Source: Anaerolineales bacterium (GTDB taxonomy: Bacteria; Chloroflexota; Anaerolineae; Promineifilales; Promineifilaceae). Taken from it: DNA of 14,437 bases. Both the position numbers and the translations under genes were made by a program. Below are positions 14,076 to 14,437 of the stretch, in pieces. Position 1 is the stretch's first letter, and the number at the start of each line of letters is the position of its first letter. The notes under the pieces are model-generated. The model was not told where the DNA came from. It saw only the letters and a list, made by a program, of their open reading frames with translations, and ran no database searches. The stretch is taken from contig JAGQGA010000064.1 of the NCBI GenBank assembly GCA_020432595.1, positions 1 through 14,437 on the forward strand, read 5' to 3'.

Positions 14076-14437
14076 TGCGTGACCTGCTGACTCTCCTCTT
14101 CTTCCCTGGCGGCTTGAGCGTGCTGCTGGTGGGGATGGCGTTTACCTGGCTGGATCGCAAGCTGCTGGCGCAGTTGCAAAACCGGCTGGGGCCGCGCTGG
14201 TTCCAGCCGTTGGCCGATACGATGAAGCTGCTGGCGAAGGAAGAGGTGGTGCCGGCCGGCGTTAACCGGCTGCTGTTTGTGGGGCTGCCGGTAGTGGCGT
14301 TGGCGGGAGCCTTAACGGCCGTTCTCTACATCCCACTCTGGGGCATCCCACCCGCCGCCAGCTTCCCCGGCGATCTGGTTGTCACCGTCTATCTGCTCAG
14401 CCTGCTCACCCTTTGCACCGGGCTGGCCGGTGCCAAC
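14072..14437 (+). CDS. NuoH-like (EchB/MbhM) membrane subunit, 5' part only
   Basis: The gene starts at ATG 14072, or at the adjacent ATG 14075, overlapping the large-subunit stop. AGGA lies 7 bases upstream (14061-14064). It runs off the right edge, leaving 122 residues. After a first helix (about 12-27) comes WLDRKLLAQLQNRLGPRWFQ (26-45), then QPLADTMKLLAKEEVVPA (45-62), the cytoplasmic loop typical of NuoH and its hydrogenase counterparts (ER/DRK...NRxGP...LxDxxKLxxKE). More helices follow at about 66-88 and 100-120. This subunit anchors the peripheral hydrogenase arm and couples it to the antiporter modules. The 4-base overlap suggests translational coupling with the large subunit. Confidence 0.88.
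   Translation, partial: MMRDLLTLLFFPGGLSVLLVGMAFTWLDRKLLAQLQNRLGPRWFQPLADTMKLLAKEEVVPAGVNRLLFVGLPVVALAGALTAVLYIPLWGIPPAASFPGDLVVTVYLLSLLTLCTGLAGAN

Larger units (their letters stand above)
453..14322. repeat. Dispersed palindrome ACGGCCGT, 27 copies
   Basis: Exact copies start at 453, 630, 1224, 2131, 2385, 3066, 3686, 4997, 5799, 5834, 6546, 6876, 7463, 8023, 8251, 8761, 9105, 9202, 9610, 10150, 10426, 10718, 11050, 12243, 12396, 13440 and 14315. Most are extended by A on the left and T on the right (AAACGGCCGTTT). Within genes they are read in all three frames, as T-A-V, N-G-R or R-P, so selection acts on the DNA word and not on a peptide. The spread resembles the HIP1 palindromes of cyanobacteria. 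Confidence 0.9.

Noticed and set aside
6519..14437. Ordinary complex I (nuo) operon
   Set aside because: The small subunit has CNGCDIE and not the NuoB CC motif, and the large subunit keeps both cysteine pairs of a functional Ni-Fe site (C73/C76 and C364/C367).

Overview
The window reads as part of a GC-rich bacterial chromosome, probably Chloroflexota (Anaerolineae-like). That assignment is an inference from the style of the proteins, from many genes lacking a Shine-Dalgarno site, and from the intergenic elements; nothing in the window proves the taxon. Almost everything lies on the plus strand. The 8-bp palindrome ACGGCCGT occurs 27 times by my reading, about once per 535 bases, against less than one expected by chance at this composition.

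Left part (1-5167): a respiratory and sulfur module. It starts with the 3' end of an octaheme tetrathionate reductase-type cytochrome (OTR family). Next comes a 909-residue fusion of a secreted heptaheme cytochrome c (seven CxxCH, one EF-hand-like loop) with a cytochrome b561-type membrane domain. Then come two half-transporters of the YeeE/YedE (TsuA) family, the second fused to a rhodanese-like domain that has lost its catalytic cysteine. Together they suggest uptake or handling of a reduced sulfur compound coupled to quinone-linked electron transfer.

Middle (5168-6518): a GNAT acetyltransferase and, on the minus strand, a small four-helix membrane protein of unknown role. They are separated by a short convergent gap holding two copies of the palindrome.

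Right part (6519-14437, running off the end): an energy-converting (group 4) [NiFe] hydrogenase operon with complex I-like architecture. The order is an MbhD/E-like (NuoJ-like) subunit, a NuoK/MrpC-like subunit, NuoL, a NuoM/MrpD-like antiporter subunit, a diverged NuoA-like subunit, a NuoB/EchC/MbhJ-like small subunit, a NuoC-like subunit, the catalytic large subunit with all four Ni-Fe cysteines, and the start of a NuoH-like subunit. The machine would couple electron transfer between a soluble carrier (probably ferredoxin) and protons/H2 to ion pumping. The small-subunit CxxC motif and the intact L1/L2 motifs argue against ordinary NADH dehydrogenase.

Gene boundaries: most junctions between plus-strand genes hold an inverted repeat, often with arms built from 7-base units (TGCGTGG, GATTGGA or GTAATCR types), ending within a few bases of the next start codon. 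The junctions without such an element are tight, with 4-base overlaps or a clear Shine-Dalgarno site. Two larger gaps, 11757-12122 and 12588-12806, hold nested inverted repeats; the first encloses a cloverleaf-like multi-hairpin unit. No tRNA, rRNA, CRISPR array or transposase was seen.
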